Origin: Monomorium pharaonis
Lineage: Eukaryota > Arthropoda > Insecta > Hymenoptera > Formicidae
Length of the DNA: 64,000 nt
Direction of reading: 5' to 3'
Assembly (NCBI RefSeq): GCF_013373865.1
Contig: NC_050470.1
Location: forward strand, 992,001 to 1,056,000
Of this stretch, positions 23,254-38,534 are shown one piece after another. The number at the start of each line of letters is the position of its first letter. Positions within the stretch are counted from its first letter, which is position 1. Below the pieces are notes generated by a model that saw nothing but the letters and a program-made list of their open reading frames with translations, ran no database searches and was not told the origin of the DNA. The position numbers were made by a program, and so were the translations under genes.

Positions 23254-24641
23254 CTAATTGTACTGTGCAACAGTCCCAATAACTGGTATACCACTATTTA
23301 ATCCCAATATTCCTTCTGTCATATTCAGAATTCTGTTTCCTAAAGAGATACAAGCTTGTGTATTCTAAAATAAAAGATATATTTAAAATACATAATTATA
23401 AATATTATAATGTATGGAATTTATAATATAGCTTTGAATAAAAACTTACAGAAACATTAGCAGAGAGAAAACGAATATTATACTTGTGGCAAAGTTTCTT
23501 TGATTTGTGGATCAATCCCATAACATTAGATATTCCATTGCAATTTACTAAGCAAGCTGCACCCGAAATTATGTAGTATTCATCTACCGTGGCTATGTTA
23601 TCTTCTATCTTAAAAATGACAGATATTAGTAATAATTGATTAAACTTAAAAACTAAATAATAAAATAATAAATAACAAAATATATTATAAGCAATATAAT
23701 AAAAAGATTATATTAAAAAACTATTTGCACAAATGTCTTACTTCTGACAGAGTATACGAAACTCTTAAATCAAATGCAAAAATGATAAAATCCACCGAGA
23801 TATCTAGTTTTGCTTTTACGACATCACTAATAGATTCACACTGATGTATAGATATGTGCCACTTCCTTTTCCTTGCACTTTGATGTAAGCCCTCTGATAT
23901 CTTCTGGCATAATTCAGCTGATCCTACTATCTAGAAAAATATTCTATGTAATAAATATATTTAAGAATTATATATAAGTACCATATTAACATATAAAATA
24001 TTTAGTAAATCATGACACACATAAGCTATGAAAAAATAATGTTTTTCATTATTCTGTTGTACAAATTTTCCATATACAAAAACAAATTAAAGAGATATTA
24101 TATTTAATTACAAATCATGATAATTTTCAGACTAATAAACTATATAATAAAAAGAATAGGTGTTAATTTATTTGTGAATATAATAGAACACATATTGTGT
24201 ACATGTGTGTCTGATTGTGTGTATTCTTAAAAAATAACAAAATAAATTTAAATTTAAATTAGTACATGCTTTAACCATAATCCAGATATGTATATGTATG
24301 TACACCACATCTTAACACACTAGGAAACCAAAGTTATGTCTGTTTGCTTCTTATGTTAATTACAATTAATAAAGAAAAATAAAAAGGAAAAGATTATTTA
24401 ACAATCTTTTTACGGAAAAATAGACACACATGGAAGCAAAACTAGAGTAGAAAGCCTGCAAGTAAATCTCGCGCAACGTGCTAAGAGCGGCGATTTTCAC
24501 TTTTTTCCTAAAAATATGCAAAATATGTTGGTAAGGTTAGAGTACGAGCAACAAGATTTTTTTTTGTTGTAACAAACTTACCATAAAGGCAACCAGACAC
24601 TCGCTTCTCCGAACCGTACCACTTTTAAAGATCTCGGCCAT
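23254..24641 (-). CDS. CENPM: CENP-M-like centromere protein
   Basis: CENP-M is a small pseudo-GTPase of the constitutive centromere-associated network, where it holds CENP-I, -H and -K together at the inner kinetochore. Minus-strand exons 24641-24582, 23930-23742, 23608-23450 and 23364-23254 join in phase to 172 residues; human CENP-M has 180. The match is by pattern from memory: LVAFMIVGSAEL near the N-terminus, VDFIIFAFDLRVSYTLSEIE, then a VDEYYIISGAACLVNC strand, a helix with KKLCHKYNIRFLSANVS, and a closing helix with GILGLNSGIPVIG (human HVPGVS). As in CENP-M, no P-loop lysine is seen. It lies just upstream of EED on the same strand and is divergent from IKK. It is a remote homologue, so a profile search should settle it. 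Confidence 0.72.
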
Positions 24642-25377
24642 GACTGTTGACGGTTTTGTTCAGGTTCCAGTTCAGTATAACGAGAGGGCAGGACAATCTT
24701 GCGCGAATTCTAGCGCATGCGTAGTTAACAGAGCTGTCTCAATTACGTATGAATAATTGCATTCAGAATGTTTAAGAGGAGAAACTGTTGTAAAATTCTC
24801 CAACACGATTGGTTCTTGTCCTTAGTTGCTGTCGGATCTAAATGTATAAACCAATCATATAAAAAAATTTTACAACAGTTCCACTACATTCTTCGCAGAA
24901 AATGCACACATCTATTATTCACATTCTTTTTTTTAGTATAACTAGTGCATGATCAGCCAATTAAAACAACTCACTAGATTATTGACGATCTTCAATTAGT
25001 TGAGGTTGCTGTGATTTTACTCTTTACTCTCTTCTACATTCGAAGAACTCAATGAACAGCTATACATTTAATGACAAATAAGATTAGAGAAATGAGACAG
25101 AGAATGTTAAAATCCATTATGCAGATAATCGGTGAAGAATTTACATTATGAAATAATTTCTTTTCTTTGTCATATTAACGCGTTTCTAGCAAAAAAATCC
25201 CAATATTAGTGAACGGTAGGTTCAATTTTTGAAATGTGTTTTGTTTATGGAAAATAAGACGAAAATTGTCATTTACCTTATATTACCTCAGCATGGAGTC
25301 ATGTCTACTAAGAATTAGTCAGTCTTCGATCTAATGCATAGACGTAACTGAAACGAACTATATTTCACGAACTTGAA
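24642..25377. promoter_or_regulatory. Divergent CENP-M / IKK promoter region
   Basis: These 736 bp separate two head-to-head start codons and so must hold both promoters. It contains a paired inverted repeat (24783-24880) that presents GATTGG/CCAATC words on both arms. No TATA box was assigned. Confidence 0.5.
24783..24880. repeat. Interrupted inverted repeat
   Basis: Fifteen bases (24783-24797) recur as the exact reverse complement at 24866-24880, and GATTGGTT (24807-24814) pairs with AACCAATC (24849-24856). A GAATG/CATTC pair lies further out. It may be a small MITE or a regulatory palindrome. Confidence 0.6.
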
Positions 25378-28300
25378 ATGATGTCGAGTGATGGTTGGGA
25401 GTTAAATCGCATTCTAGGGAGTGGAGGTTTTGGAATCGTCGAACTCTGGAAACATGTACAAAGTGGCACAAAAATTGGTAATATTTTAGTATTATTATAA
25501 ATATAAACAATTATACACACGCACACACACCACAAGTATATATGTATAACAAACTCATTAATTACAATTTTAGCAATAAAAAGATGTAAGTGGAATTATT
25601 CGGAATTAATGCCAATACAACAAAAGAGATGGGCCTATGAAATTGAAATAATGAAACACTTGAAACATCCAAACATTGTGAGAACAGGACATATTCCATT
25701 CAAATTACCAAATATGGAAGAAAACCAGCCAATTCTGTGTATGGAATACTGTAGAAAGGGAGATTTGAGAAAAGTTGTATTTTGTTTGAACTGATGTATA
25801 TAAATTATTCTACCAGTTAAAGTAACTGTTTTCTATTCTTACAGATTTTAAATCAACCAGAAAACTGTTGTGGAATTAGCGAAATGGAAGCAGTGAAAGT
25901 AATGAGTGAGATTTCATCAGCTGTGGAGTATCTACATTCATATAAGATAACTCATCGTGATTTAAAGCCAGAGAACATAGTTTTACAAGACGAACAGAAT
26001 ATGGTAAGACATAAAAAAGTAATTTTTATTCAATTATTAGTGACTTATATTGCAATTCAATTTAATTAACATTTTATATATACATGTATTATAGATTTCC
26101 TATAAGTTGATAGACCTTGGATATGCTAAAGAACTTGGGGAAACAAGTGCATCTGCCTCTTTAGTGGGCACGTTAAATTATGTTGCTCCAGAACTTCTAT
26201 GGAAAAAAAAATATAGTTGCTCTGTTGATTATTGGAGCTTAGGAATATTGTTTTACGAACTTATAACTGGAACGAGACCATTTTTACCAACAATGCAACA
26301 TACTATGGAATGGTAAAACATAAAAAAAATAATAATGAAGTATTTATTAAAAAATGATATAAAATAATGTTGAATTCTAAATTTTTGTGTAATTCTGCAG
26401 GATGAAATATATTAAAAATAAAAGTTATGACGATATTCATGCTTATGAGTCAGAAGGAAAAGTCATTTTTGGGAAGGATATTCAAAATCCAACTCGTTTA
26501 TCGGAGTAAGTATATATTATATATTTTTTATAATCACGATACATGTAATAAATATTAAATATTAAAATGATTTTTTTTGTAAAAAGCACTAAATTGTTTA
26601 TATATTATTTGTTTGATTTTTGGAAGTTTGATTATTTAAATCTTTTCATATATATTAGTATGATTATTTAAATCTTTTCATATATAATATTTCTTCCTGT
26701 TTTAGATGTCTCCAGACCAAAATGATTCACTGGTTCAGGTTAGTTTTACAATGGGATCCACACAAAAGAGGTAAAACGCTTGACGACTCTGGTAAATTCC
26801 ATCCAGCAGTATTTACAATGTTACGACATACGTTATCAAACAAAGTATGTAAAAAAATTTAAACATTTTACTTTTGTTTTTCTTATTTAATTGTTTTTTC
26901 CATAGATGCTATATGTTTTCTGCCTGCCATTTTACAAAATTAATACATACGAAATTGATAATATTACTACTCTCAGAGATATTAAATTATTAATAGAAAG
27001 AGACACTAATATTAAAGTTAAGGATCAAGTGTTGACTGATTACAAAGGTGCAGTATTGACTGAAAGTATTGCGTCACTTGCATCACAAATTAATGTATGT
27101 ATGTTCACTTTGTAAGAGTCTACAAAATAAAAGATACTATTTTTTAAATTATTTATTACTATTTTGCTGTAGGATTACATTTTATTCCTCTTTAGAAATG
27201 GAAATTGTTTAATCGAAGTTATGCCTGCATTAAATATTCCTACTGCAGTGGAGAAAATGATGATAGAATCAAAAAATGATTTGAATTATGAAGTAGTGAA
27301 AGACTATTATCGCCATACAATGTATTTTACCAAAAAAGAAGTAGATTTATTTCAATTGTATATTTTTGCGCTTAATATAAGTGTGTAAGTTTCTATAATA
27401 TTAATTATTACAAAATTATAAAAAAAATTATACCTATTATTAAGTACAATAATATTTTGCATTTCAGAGATTTATTAATTAAAAAAATCGATATATTTAA
27501 TACGAATATGGAGAAGGCACTGGAGAATATAAAGATTCTTACGGATCAAGTGCATATGCTTCGTATGAAATATACAAGTTCAATGAACGAGGACGCAACT
27601 GAAAAGAAAGTACAAATTTATTTTTACAAAGTTGACAAATTAGTTAGTGCAGCAGATCAAATAAGAATGAGGTTTATGTCTTTGAAGGAAGATAATAATA
27701 GATTAAGAGATCAAGTTCAAGCTACCGATTGTACAGGAAATTTATCAGAATTGTAAGTATATGATGTGTTACAGTTCATTATTTTAAAATATATTATATT
27801 TTAATATTCTCTTATATTATTTTTTTAGGTACATTCAAATGTGTGACATATATGTAAAATTTAAAAAAGAAAATCCACATAGAATAGTAAAGCCATTGAA
27901 CATGTCAAAATTAGTGTTTGGATTTGTAAATGCACGTGAAACAGAACTTCGTAAAGAAAATATAACTGATATTACAAGGTACTAAAAATTTATTTATTGT
28001 AAATGATACATCTCATATATCTTTATATATATGTGTGTGTGTGTGTGTGTGTGCGCGTGTATTTCACAGGCAAATAGATAAACTACAAGACGAACTGTCA
28101 AAACTAGAAAAAGTATTTATTTCTGTTACTACCATAACGGAATTATATTTGCAAGAATATCAAAGAATCATATGTTTTGACGCTAACAGTGTCCCTCAGC
28201 AATGTAACAATTATCAATCTTTGAATACCTCTACTGCTGAAATAGATAGCGTTATCCAATCAGAAGTTAATGTGATATATGATAATTTGATCATGCGTTA

Positions 28301-28433
28301 CAAGTAAGTCTTCTTTTGTTACAAAATTATTCAATTTTAAGAAATTTATCTTTTATTCTATTTTCTTAGATTGGATAATATGATAGCTGAACTGAAGAAG
28401 AAATATGTTGAAGTGGTTAAATTGGACCCGTGA
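25378..28433 (+). CDS. Inhibitor of NF-kB kinase (IKK alpha/beta type)
   Basis: Ser/Thr kinase of the IKK complex that acts in NF-kB/Imd immune signalling (Drosophila ird5). Twelve exons join in phase: 25378-25477, 25574-25773, 25845-26003, 26095-26312, 26401-26505, 26706-26844, 26906-27094, 27173-27384, 27468-27752, 27829-27978, 28070-28303, 28370-28433 (684 residues). Seen: glycine loop GSGGFGIVELW, catalytic lysine K36 in AIKRC, EYCRKGDLRK, HRDLKPENIVLQ, the IKK-specific DLGYAKEL in place of DFG, and activation loop ETSASASLVGT whose two serines line up with IKK-beta S177/S181. A ubiquitin-like domain (YEIDNITTLRDIKLLIERDT) and a long helical scaffold follow. The C-terminus ends VVKLDP with no recognisable NEMO-binding LDWSWL motif. 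Two ATGs in a row open the frame. Confidence 0.93.
26629..26686. repeat. Two-copy tandem duplication in an IKK intron
   Basis: A 26-base unit (26629-26654) recurs exactly at 26661-26686, period 32, just upstream of the acceptor for the exon at 26706. Confidence 0.85.
28032..28059. repeat. (GT)n microsatellite
   Basis: A GT run lies in the IKK intron directly before the acceptor at 28069, so length changes could affect its polypyrimidine context. Confidence 0.85.
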
Positions 28434-28543
28434 TTAAAGATATTGGTCATACATTTAATTCATTATGCGTTATATGTCATGAAGTACAATTTACTATTAA
28501 AGCATACTCTAGCCTACTAATTTTAATTTTCGTGTTTGAACAT

Positions 28544-29202
28544 TCAATCCTTGAAGCCTGCCTGTCTTAATACACGTGGAACATAATGTCGTACACCCCA
28601 TTTAATGTTGGCAAGTTTGTCAGTCTTAACGAACGTGTAGACAGGTTTAGTCAATACTGGCTTCAATCTTGCTTGATATCTGTCGTTTCGATCTGTTAAA
28701 AAAATTGTTGAAATATTTTTATAACTTTGACTTTTATAAAAACGGATTGACTTTATAAACACCTTATGCACATGCAATATATTCTTCACATATAGATACA
28801 TATATTAGATATATAAAACTTAATTTTTATAACACATTTTAGAAAAATGAGAACAGTTTTTTGTAAATGAAAATATTATTCATAATTTCCGATTATGTCC
28901 GAATTATAAGCGAATGTATTATAGTTGTGAGAAAATATATTTGATGAATTTTAAATATTTTTATTTATCTTAATACATATAATTTTTTAAATTATGTAAT
29001 TTTGATATTTTTTTGATAACTTACCCTTTTCAAGTGCAACAACCATGATATGTAAGAAAAGGTAGAATATAAAATAGATTATAAACATCTGAAATACAGA
29101 ATCGTGATATCTTATGTATATAACAGATGTCTATTGTATCAAATATATAGCATCAAATGTACTCACTTGCATTGTACGAAATATTACGCGCATTGTTGAC
29201 AT
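28544..29202 (-). CDS. Unrecognised 82-residue membrane microprotein
   Basis: Not recognised. Minus-strand exons 29202-29167, 29088-29025 and 28692-28544 each have clean splice sites (CAA|GTGAGT, TTTCAG|ATG, AGG|GTAAGT, AACAG|AT) and join in phase to 82 residues. Residues 12-31 are strongly hydrophobic (MFIIYFIFYLFLHIMVVALE). The tail is basic and soluble, with RYQARLKPVLTKPVY and KWGVRHYVPRVLRQAGFKD before TGA. One membrane anchor or an uncleaved signal plus a basic domain suggests an ER or inner-mitochondrial small protein, but that is inference. Its stop lies 110 bases from the convergent IKK stop. Translation could also begin at residue 4 or 11-13 (three more Met codons). Confidence 0.6.
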
Positions 29203-29774
29203 ATGTCAGATATCTATTTCGTTGTCGATATTCTTTTAGACTGTCTCTGTAACAGATGAGCGGATACTTTGTTGTGTTTATAATAAAAAGTGCAATGGTT
29301 GAGTGATCTTTTGTGTGCTCCGTATAGATGTATGTGTGTATAGCTCTTAAATATCTCGCTTTCTCTTAACCCAGATTTTATGATACTTATTACTTTTGTA
29401 TATTGTCATTGAAAGTATAGAGCATATTTGTCCATTAATTCTAATAGATGCATATTTTAATAGGATACAATATTTTTGTACTAATATATTTTATTAGAAA
29501 ACTGTATACAAATCCCAATTTAAGGATTGAACACATCCAAATTGAGGATTGAACAACGATGTTAAAATAAATATTATGTTCTTTATTCGCTATTACTTTC
29601 TCCACACTGACAAATCTTACACACCAGACTATTTTTTTTCTAGATTGTCCACATACATCAACGATTATGCAATTCCACGTATAAAAGTCCATTGTACATT
29701 AATTTGAAAAGTAAAAAAAAAGGAAAATGCGGACTTTTAGAATATATCTATTCCGATCACATATGAGAAACATA
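29203..29774. other. Intergenic region before SEC63 3' end
   Basis: Holds the promoter side of the microprotein gene and the SEC63 3' UTR. An imperfect 20-base tandem pair (AAGGATTGAAC / GAGGATTGAAC) lies at about 29515-29555. Nothing else was seen. Confidence 0.5.
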
Positions 29775-33918
<4,144 letters not shown>

Positions 33919-36581
33919 CGCTCATTAAGTACTGCGGGCGTTGTTTTTCTTTTTTTTTTTTTAAGTAGACCGTCTAAGTACATTCATTCGTAACATTATC
34001 CAGGCTGCGGACGTGCGGCGACCGTACGACATGCAGATGCAAATCAACAGTTAGCGGGACTGCCTTGTCATACAAGACTGCCAACTCAGCACCGCGCGCA
34101 CCTTAGCCCCAACTCGCAGTCACTCGCCGCACGGCGTGTGTCCACGCACTATTGACTGTTTCTCTGACGTGTATACACGTATGTACGCGTGACGACTGGC
34201 GACGAGTCGACGACTGGCCGCTAGCGACCATCGGCAGCATCGGCGAAGACCGGCGTTGCCGTCGGTCCGGTGACGGTGACGGTGACGTCGACCCTACCGG
34301 ATCGCACCAACCGTGGCAAGCGGGAGGAGTCTGACCCGACCCGACGCGAGAGATCGTCGCGCGCGACGGGAGGGAAAAATAAAGGGAAAAACAGCTCGCG
34401 ACCTGCGGTGACCCACGAACACCCGATGAGAAACGAACGAGACCGACATCCATTCGATTTGCTCTTCTAATTGTACACCTTGTCTCCCTGCTCTTTCCTA
34501 TATATCTCATTTTAGTCGTGGAGAATTAACGTACTATACAGCTGAAACGGATGAATCTTGTTATCGAGCTTTCTTATTTGTTTTTCCGTATTTGTGTAAA
34601 ATGAGAGAGACATGAGATTGCAAAGGGAAGAAAACTTTTTACATTTTCGAAAGGTTTTATAGGTTTTACAGGTTTACAAAACGTGTTTACTCTGATGTCA
34701 CTGTGCGTTTTACATTTTTCGAATGTTCGAATTAAGTAAGACAGGTAACGTTATCTTTTTGGACCTTGAAGTGGAAAGAGAAATAAGGTGTAATGAGGAA
34801 AAAGGAGCGAGTGCGAGACTATACTTCCGTGTTCGCCATTGTCAACGGGTTTTTTTATTCATGTTTTCCAACGCCGCAAACAAAGCGGTGCAAGGTGATA
34901 CATAATTTCATATTGCATGCCACGAAGTTTGCCTAATCTAGAGCGAGAAAGGGAGGGGCAACAGAGGGAAGAGAGGTATCTTAATCGAGCAATAAATCCC
35001 CATCCGGTTGTTTTACACGAAGACTTGTCTGTCCACAAGAGTACAGCACTTTTTCTGTAAATTTTTGAATTAACTTTTAAACTCTCTAGAAAAAAGATAA
35101 AGTTCTGTCCTTTTTATAATAAAAAAAAAGAGATAAAAGGAATAAATTGATGAATATTATCTACATTGATAGAAATGGACAGAGCGATTGTGATCGAACG
35201 ATCCGATTAATTCGCATATCACTTGAATTGACGATATCACTTGATCGATATTACTTTGTCAAGTGATACTTGCTTACTTTTACTAAACTATAATCTATAA
35301 TAGTTAATAAATTTTAAATTTTTAGATATATAACAAGAAAGATTATAACAGAGGAAGAATAAATTAATTTAAGTTACACATATAATAATTATACATAATT
35401 CAGAATTTTGTTCCAACAAATCTGCCGGTTAAATTGATCAATGAACACTGATCAAATTATTTGGAGCATGGATCGATGACACTCCAAGTTATCTTCCCTT
35501 TATCTCACGGTTGTAATAATTATAATAATGGAGATTATAATAAAAGATATCACGTCATCGTGGGATCTTTTATATTCTCCCTTATTCTTCGTTTATTACA
35601 ATTTATAAATTTTCAATAGTGAGAATTCGATTCTTCAAGATTGGATTATTTATACGGATTTTTGTCTGTCTCGAAGAAAAAAATAAGAATAAAACTTATA
35701 CGATAAAAAGATGGAGATTTAAGTGCCTCGAAGTTGAGTTACATATATACCAAATTTATGTGCAAATTATTGGAAAAAAACAACGTCGTAAATGACGTAA
35801 ACAATGTTTGCCTTCTTGGCGAACGGGTGGCGAGGAGGGGGAACGAACAATGCTTTTTTTATCGCGAAAAATGAATCACCCCATTTTGTTGAAATCGTGT
35901 CACTCGAGATCGAGCTACATTTTCGTTATCGTCGATCTCGCATGACCAGGCAACACAAAAGGCAGCGACGACACCGATCCCCCTTTATCGAGCGCTTCGT
36001 GAAATCATGCTCCGATATCGTTCTTTCGCGCGGCTATTTAGCAACGCCCGCGCTGTTGCGTCGTCGGTCGTTGCGCGTGCACCGTCGAACAGATCGGAGC
36101 GTTCGGAGCTGCCGCGCGCAGCTGATGAGCTGATCGCAGCGGATGTCACAATCGAACCCATCGAACCCCGCCGAGCGCCGTAACGCCGTTGACGCCGTTG
36201 TGCTGCACGGACACTGCCGACGCATGATCCTCTCGGACGGAAATAGTCGCGGTGCGGTGACACGCAGGTTGGTCGCGCGGAGATGTCCCGATAAAGTATC
36301 CACGACGAAGATCTCACGAAGGGAGCGCGCCGCGATCCTTCTTCAGGTTGGTGATCACACGAAGGTTAAGGACGACTCTCTCTCGGTCTCGCGGTTTGGC
36401 CTTGCGACACGGCGCGTTCTTCCCGATTATTCGATTCTCGCGGTCAACACCGTCCGTTATTTCTGCGTCATGATATCAAATCAGATTGCCATGTTACAAG
36501 GTCACCTACTTGCAGGGTAATTCTCTTCTCGCGTTTCTAACGGTACACACGTGCCGATTTGTATGTTGTATCGCAGGATAG
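33919..36581. other. Divergent SEC63 / SAMD8 intergenic region
   Basis: Two GC- and CpG-rich islands, about 33990-34480 and 35930-36510, flank an AT-rich middle. They are the likely promoter/5' UTR regions of SEC63 (minus) and SAMD8 (plus). A 5' UTR intron of SAMD8 ends at the acceptor TATCGCAG at 36576. ORFs in the islands have arginine-rich composition and no recognisable domain. Confidence 0.5.
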
Positions 36582-38027
36582 ATGCGAATCGACGACGCAA
36601 TCATGTCCTTGAGAAATGTTATCGAGTGGACATCCACCGACGTAAAAGCGTGGCTCATCGAGAGCGGCCACGAAGAGTATGCGGACTTGTTTTACCTCCA
36701 TGAGATCGACGGGAAGGTACTCCTAACGTTGAAGGAGGAGGACTTGAAATCTAGCATTTTAAACATAAAGAAGCTTGGTGCTATAAAGAAACTGTATCTA
36801 GCTATAAGGCAACTACAAAGAGATAATGTCGCCGTTTTGTTCGAGCTGGGATATATGGACCTGTTTCCCTCAACAAATTTTTATACACATCAGAACAAGC
36901 ATGAGGTAAAGGTGTGGTTCTGAAGGAAACGTTTGAGTTAATTTTAATCAGCAGCACATAGATATATCGCTATGTTTAATTTAACATATATTTTTGCTTC
37001 AGCTGCTCAGCACTGGTACAAATAATGAAACATCCATCGAGAATGAATTTTATTCAGCTTCAATATCGGAGGACGGACATGCCTCTCATTTGCCACCAGA
37101 AATTGGGAAGACGGTCATTAGTTTGGGATATTTATTTATTGTCACATGGATTACTGCCTTTGTGATGGTTATCGTTCATGACCGAGTGCCTGATATGAAG
37201 AAGTACCCTCCATTGCCGGACATATTTTTAGATAATGTACCTCATATCCCTTGGGCGTTTGATATGTGCGAAGTTACTGGTACACTGCTTTTTGCGATAT
37301 GGCTTGTTGTGCTTATATTTCACAAGTATAGGTAAGAAAACAAGGCCCCGCTTAAATAAATAAAAGGAAAAGGACTGACGATACATCGATGCAAATAATC
37401 TATTAAATATGGAACAGATTTATTTTGTTACGGAGATTTTTTGCACTGTCGGGTACAGTCTTCCTACTGAGGTGTGTGACGATGCTCATTACTTCATTGT
37501 CGGTGCCGGGTGCACATCTACAATGTCAACCACGGAAAGTCCCAGATGAAGACTGGAAGTAAGACATATATTTTATATATTACATGTACAACCTTGATCA
37601 AAAATATTAGGCATCCCATATTTTTTAAAACATTTTTAACTGAAGAAATTTAAACAAATTAAAATATAAATTGTTTTATATACTTACATGTGTTTTTAGT
37701 AATCAGAAAATAATAATTTAGTAATTGATATAATAATTAGCCAATAATGAAATAATTTCAGATAAATAAAAAAATATAGGTGTCTAGTAGGCCAAAGTTG
37801 CATATCATTCTTTCTCATTTCTAAATACAAATAATGTACATATACTTATATCTTATTTTAGTGCTGCATATGTTGAGCTGTATAATAAAATTGCAATGGC
37901 TTATGTTATTTGGCGAGGTGCTGGCATGTCTATTCAAGGTGTAAGAACTTGCGGAGATTATATGTTTAGTGGGCATACAGTGGCGTTAACAATGCTTAAC
38001 TTTTTTATTACAGAGTGTAAGTAATTA

Positions 38028-38082
<55 letters not shown>

Positions 38083-38534
38083 AGTGGCAAAATAATTGAT
38101 TTAGATATTTATGAGATACTCTTTTCATTGCAGATACTCCAAGACACTTATATTTTTTGCATACTTTTACATGGATGCTTAACATGTTCGGTATCTTTTT
38201 CATCCTCGCGGCGCACGAGCATTATTCCATTGATGTTTTCGTCGCGTTTTACATAACTTCGCGATTGTTTCTTTATTACCACACGCTGGCGAATAATCAA
38301 GCACTGATGCAGCGCGATTCAATCAGAACCAGAGTTTGGTTTCCATTATTTAGCTTTTTTGAAGCGTCCGTTGATGGTATTGTTCCTAATGAGTATGAAT
38401 CGCCGTCCTTAATAGTTTGCAATTTGGTAGGCACAGGAAAGAACATCTGGCAATGCATACGCTCTCGGTTTTCTTTCCAAAAAACGCAGCAAAATATAAA
38501 CGGCAATTTAAATAGCACAAAAAAGGAATACTAG
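36582..38534 (+). CDS. SAMD8: Sphingomyelin synthase-related protein 1 (SMSr)
   Basis: ER enzyme that makes ceramide phosphoethanolamine and helps control ceramide levels. Exons 36582-36905, 37003-37331, 37418-37558, 37862-38016 and 38134-38534 join in phase to 449 residues. Residues about 10-80 are a SAM domain (WTSTDVKAWLIESGHEEYAD, LKEEDLKSSILNIKKLGAIK). Six membrane segments follow, such as ISLGYLFIVTWITAFVMVIV and LLFAIWLVVLIF. Lipid-phosphatase-like catalytic motifs are CGDYMFSGHT and HEHYSIDVFVAFY, holding the His-His-Asp set. An in-frame TAG directly before the ATG at 36582 fixes the earliest start; MSLRN at 36603 is the alternative. Confidence 0.96.
38033..38076. repeat. (AT)n microsatellite in a SAMD8 intron
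   Basis: Perfect AT repeat in the last SAMD8 intron, starting a few bases after the donor at 38017. Confidence 0.9.

Noticed and set aside
34103..34510. 135-codon minus-strand ORF upstream of SEC63
   Set aside because: Lies in CpG-rich promoter DNA, arginine/serine-rich, no recognisable motif and no join to SEC63 exon 1.
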